Assembly: GCA_964057225.1 (NCBI GenBank)
Contig: OZ059896.1
Location: 8,742,001 to 8,806,000 of the forward strand
DNA from: Auanema rhodensis
Taxonomy: Eukaryota > Nematoda > Chromadorea > Rhabditida > Rhabditidae
Direction: 5' to 3'
DNA length: 64,000 bases
How positions within the stretch are numbered: position 1 is the stretch's first letter; every line of letters begins with the position of its first letter. The position numbers and the translations under genes were made by a program. Of the stretch, positions 60,801 through 64,000 are shown in pieces. The notes beneath the pieces are model-generated. The model had not been told where the DNA came from and searched no databases. It worked only from the letters and a program-made list of their open reading frames with translations.

Positions 60801-62688
60801 GAGGATGGCAGTTTGGTCCTTCACATGGTTCTTCAGGTTCGAATGGTTCAGGTGTTGGACGGGGTCCTGGACGAGGATGACAGTTTGGTCCTTCACATGG
60901 TTCTTCAGGTTCGAATGGTTCAGGTGTTGGACGGGGTCCTGGACGAGGATGGCAGTTTGGTGCTTCACATGGTTCTTCAGGTTCGAATGGTTCAGGTGTT
61001 GGACGGGGTCCTGGACGAGGATGGCAGTTTGGTCCTTCACATGGTTCTTCAGGTTCGAATGGTTCAGGTGTTGGACGGGGTCCTGGACGAGGATGACAGT
61101 TTGGTCCTTCACATGGTTCTTCAGGTTCGAATGGTTCAGGTGTTGGACGGGGTCCTGGACGAGGATGGCAGTTTGGTGCTTCACATGGTTCTTCAGGTTC
61201 GAATGGTTCAGGTGTTGGACGGGGTCCTGGACGAGGATGGCAGTTTGGTCCTTCACATGGTTCTTCAGGTTCGAATGGCTCTGGTGTTGGGCGTGAAGGA
61301 TGGTAGCATTCAGGCCCTTGGCATGATTGTTCAGGTTCGAATGGTTCTGGTGTTGGACGTGGTCGTGGATGATGATGGCAGTTTGGTCCTTCGCATGGTT
61401 CTGTTGGTCCCGTAGGCTGTGGAGTTGTAGTATCAGGGTGGCAATCACGTCCATAACATGGTTCTACTATTTTTGGACTATATGTTGTTACAACGATTGG
61501 AATATCTGAAGTTTCTTCTTCTGGTTCAAAAGTTTTGTTAGAATCATCTTCTGGTACAAGATGATTCGTTCGTTTAGGGCATGTACAATAAATTCCGTCT
61601 ACTCCTGTAGAGCCTGCTTCACCTGTTGGTCCAACCAAGCCGTCCAGTCCACGTGGGCCTGATCGACCACGTACTCCTTCTGCCCCCAACGCTCCGGGCA
61701 TTCCTGGATTTCCAGTTTTTCCTGGAGGACCTGTTGTTCCTTGAGGACCTGTTTGACCAGGTGGACCTGGGACGCCAATCGATCTGATGACCTTGCGGCC
61801 GTTTCTTCCAGATGGACCAATTAATCCTTGTGGTCCAACATCTCCTTGAATTCCTTCATCTCCAGCTTCACCCAGCACTCCTTTTTCTCCTGGTCTTCCT
61901 GGATGTCCTGGAAGACCTGCTAATCCGGGAACTCCATCAACACCTCTCAATCCACTTCGACCAGGTGGTCCAGCAGGACCAGCAGGACATAGGTAACACT
62001 TTGTAGGATAGTTGGGTTTCCTATATAACTTTCGAGCATAATTACCCTTCTTTCCCGGTTTTCCTGATTTGCCAGGTGAGCCAGGCCATCCATCTTTCCC
62101 AGGTGAACCTGGAGGTCCCGGAGGACAGGTATTTCTTCCAGAAGAACAGGAAGCACAAATATCATTAGATCGTTTCTTACGTCCTAGTATGGCATCTAAC
62201 TCTTTGCTAGCTTTTTGAATTCCGAATCCATTATTAGTTCGGATCATCTCACGCCAAGCATCATCAGCAAAAGTCTACAAAACAAGAAAATTTAAATAAA
62301 ATATAAATTATACATATATATGCATATAGTTAATAATAAAATTATAATTAAGTATTTGTTATAATTAAATAAATTAAGAAAATAAATAAAAAAATTTTTT
62401 TTAAAAACTCACACGGAAATCAATCATATCCATCATTACATCATCATATAGTTTATTCATTTGTGTGAATATAGATATAAGCATTGTCATTGCCAATGCA
62501 ATGACAATACCAGATGCCACGCATCCGGCTATCACGAGTGTTCGAGTAGCTGACATATCAGCTACTCGAGAAAAGAATTCAGAATGAACTATCCGAAAAC
62601 AATAATGTTTCTTCACTGCTTTTAAAGCATTTTCAAATACGGATGTGAGATTTTTAAGTTTTTTCAACTTGTGATTTTCTCGATTCAT
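54835..62688 (-). CDS. Giant cuticle collagen with about 80 CX4C Pro-rich repeats
   Basis: Structural protein of the nematode cuticle. Exons 62413-62688 and 54835-62274 (stop TAA 54835-54837) join in phase at a GTGAGT donor and TTGTAG acceptor, giving FR|TFADDAWREM, the conserved end of the cuticle-collagen N-terminal domain. Using the first ATG (preceded by two in-frame TGA codons) the protein has 2571 residues; from M45 (ATG at 62554-62556) it has 2527. In the longer numbering, a membrane/signal-anchor segment spans about 51-74, and RKKR (124-127) is the furin-type site where the mature chain would begin. A Cys cluster, CASCSSGRNTC, leads into a short Gly-X-Y block; then an interruption with CYLC, then a longer Gly-X-Y block broken at GRKVIRSI, ending in YCTC. 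About 80 tandem units with C-x4-C follow, then a roughly 265-residue Tyr/Pro-rich tail with Ser/Thr-rich parts. Ordinary cuticle collagens have about 300-400 residues, so this is far outside the usual size. A long-tailed strut-type collagen is one possible relative; orthology is untested. Confidence 0.93.
55680..61370 (-). repeat. Coding tandem array, 72-bp and 60-bp units
   Basis: Roughly 80 in-frame units inside collagen exon 2, each with two Cys. Reading from the N-terminus there are three blocks. Block A (about 61300-59880) has about 19 units of 24 residues, EPEEPCEGPNC followed by HPRPGPRPTPEPF. Block B (about 59860-58930) has 14 units, mostly 20 residues long, EPEQPCEGPEC followed by FPRPTPQPT, with one QHHPRPRP unit embedded. 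Block C (about 58930-55680) has some 46 units like A but with HPRPRPRP, HHHPRPRP or HSRPRPRP. Three C units lack three residues (21 instead of 24). Every change keeps the frame. Variants at the second position of the Cys pair include CEAPNC, CEGRNC, CEEPNC and CVGPNC. Confidence 0.95.
62542..62569 (-). promoter_or_regulatory. 12-bp perfect hairpin around an in-frame AUG of the collagen
   Basis: In mRNA sense the arms are UCGAGUAGCUGA and UCAGCUACUCGA with the 4-base loop UAUG. The loop holds the AUG of M45, the likely alternative start (MSATRT). The sequence is seen directly; an effect on translation is inference. Confidence 0.6.
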
Positions 62689-63751
62689 TCATCAGTTTTT
62701 TAGATTATAAAAAGTAGTCGCTATCGGGTAACCCCTGAACTGATGGGACGTTTTTCATTCATTTACAAGCAGTATTCAAGATTTTCGATGAAAATATTCA
62801 AATATTTTCATTATTCTTTCAAAGAATTTAATATGAAAATGAGAAATAACGAGAAATATATCGAGGGAAAAGTGAAAGGAAAAAAAATGATCTGACAACA
62901 CTTTAAATAGATCATTCAACATCACTTGTGATCCGATTTTGGTGACGACATTCTTTTGGTATTTGATTTATAACAATGATATCATTTGCTTTATTGTATA
63001 TTTCTTATAACTATATTATTATTATTACATTTAAATTATTTTTTAAAAAAAGTTTTATTCAAAACTAAATTATTATTATTATAATTCATCTCCATATTAT
63101 TATAATTTATCACAGAGATTGGCACTACAATATAAGGAAAGAAATTATTTGTTTATTCATTTGTTGTTGTTTTTGTTGTTGTTGTTGAACAAATTTTTGA
63201 AAAAAAAATTGGATAAGAGCTGATGAAAAAGAAAAAAAAATTAATATAAGCTCCTAAATACATATAACAATTTAAATTAATTTTTTTATAAAACATTTTG
63301 TTTATTATTTAAGTAAATATAAATAAAAATGACTTGCAATTGAGAAAAACCGGTATGTAGTCAAAGATTTCCTATACTCAGAATAGATATACACAGAAAA
63401 AGTCAAAATTTTAGACAAAAAAAAAATTAAAATAGTGGATCTGAGATCAAGCTGAATAATGCTAGAAGGGTAGGATGTGATGAATGATCTTTTAAAGAAA
63501 ATGGGCTATGCCCAAAAAAAATTTCACAAAATCTCGCTGTTGGGTATAAAGCTTATATGGTTCTTTAGGAATGTTTGCATAAGATCATTAAAACTTGAAG
63601 CATTTTACTATGCCTAAACCTAAGCTTTGGGAGAGATTTTTGAATATTTTTGAATAAAAAGAAACTAAAAACTCTCTTTCTTTCATCTATATTTGAATTA
63701 TTAAAGAAATATAATTAAAGCCTAACTATAATGATTTGGAAATCATATTGT
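62689..63751. other. Intergenic region upstream of the collagen gene
   Basis: AT-rich, about 1.06 kb between the collagen's first ATG and the stop of the next minus-strand gene. A TATAAT-like element on the minus strand (62705-62710) lies 17 bases before the first ATG and could serve as a core promoter. A (TTG)n run is at 63163-63187 and a small GGGC/GCCC hairpin at 63502-63513. No gene is seen. Confidence 0.6.
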
Positions 63752-64000
63752 TTAGACTGTTTTTAAGGTTGCAAGTTGTTGTTTTAAGGATTTGATGATG
63801 TTGTCTTGTTCAATCAGCTGACGACGAAGAGCGTCATTCTCACGAATCAATGCTTCTTTTGCTTCATCTTCATTATGAGCTGTTTCCTAAATTATATATT
63901 ATTATTATTATTATTATAAAATATTTATTATACTAACCTGTTCAACAAATTGACGAAGTTGTTGAAGTTGAGCTTTAATATCTTTAACTTCATTTAATCC
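63752..64000 (-). CDS. Coiled-coil protein, C-terminal end (partial)
   Basis: Two exons, 63938-64000 (runs off the window) and 63752-63886, join in phase across a 51-base intron (donor GTTAGT, acceptor ATTTAG) and stop with TAA at 63752-63754. The visible 65 residues are charged and helical, with heptad-like Leu/Ile spacing: LQQLRQFVEQ and then ENDALRRQLIEQDNIIKSL, ending QQLATLKTV. This is the C-terminus of a coiled-coil protein; too little is visible to name the family. Confidence 0.75.

Noticed and set aside
63502-63513. GGGC/GCCC hairpin next to an A run as a terminator
   Set aside because: A bacterial-style terminator has no meaning in nematode nuclear DNA, and the stem is very short.

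Overview
This is nuclear DNA from a nematode. The diagnostic gene is a cuticle collagen: an N-terminal membrane segment, a basic RKKR processing site, Cys clusters and Gly-X-Y blocks, a layout seen only in nematodes. Other signs agree: many introns of 42-110 bases with (T)nAG-type acceptors, a JNK kinase with a TPY loop, a TLP-1/Noc-Elbow zinc-finger protein, and a small secreted protein with CC-type cysteine modules. Non-coding DNA is very AT-rich with many microsatellites; coding DNA is clearly richer in GC. I cannot name the species.

Layout. (1) 424-1440 (+): last five exons of a Cys-rich secreted protein whose 5' end lies outside the window. (2) 1441-10269: AT-rich spacer with a roughly 0.9 kb pyrimidine-rich stretch. 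(3) 10270-16350 (+): a complete 13-exon JNK-type MAP kinase (jnk-1), 503 residues when spliced; all exon phases agree. (4) 16351-32310: about 16 kb without a convincing gene, AT-rich DNA alternating with GC-richer islands, ending in a GC-box/CCAAT promoter-like block. (5) 32311-34863 (+): a complete 4-exon tlp-1-like gene, 388 residues. (6) 34864-54834: about 20 kb more of AT-rich DNA and islands, with one CCAAT/CpG-rich promoter-like block and a few weak candidate exons. (7) 54835-62688 (-): a giant cuticle collagen gene of two exons, 2,527 or 2,571 residues depending on start. About 1,900 of these residues are some 80 tandem Pro-rich units, each with a C-x4-C pair. (8) 63752-64000 (-): the last two exons of a coiled-coil protein that continues past the window.

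How the parts relate. jnk-1 and tlp-1 are a signalling kinase and a developmental transcription factor; the gene-poor DNA around tlp-1 is what one expects for a gene with dispersed enhancers. The collagen is a structural protein of the cuticle. Nothing indicates an operon. The most unusual object is the collagen with its long, internally duplicated, disulfide-rich tail, together with a perfect 12-bp hairpin in its first exon that places an in-frame AUG in the loop.
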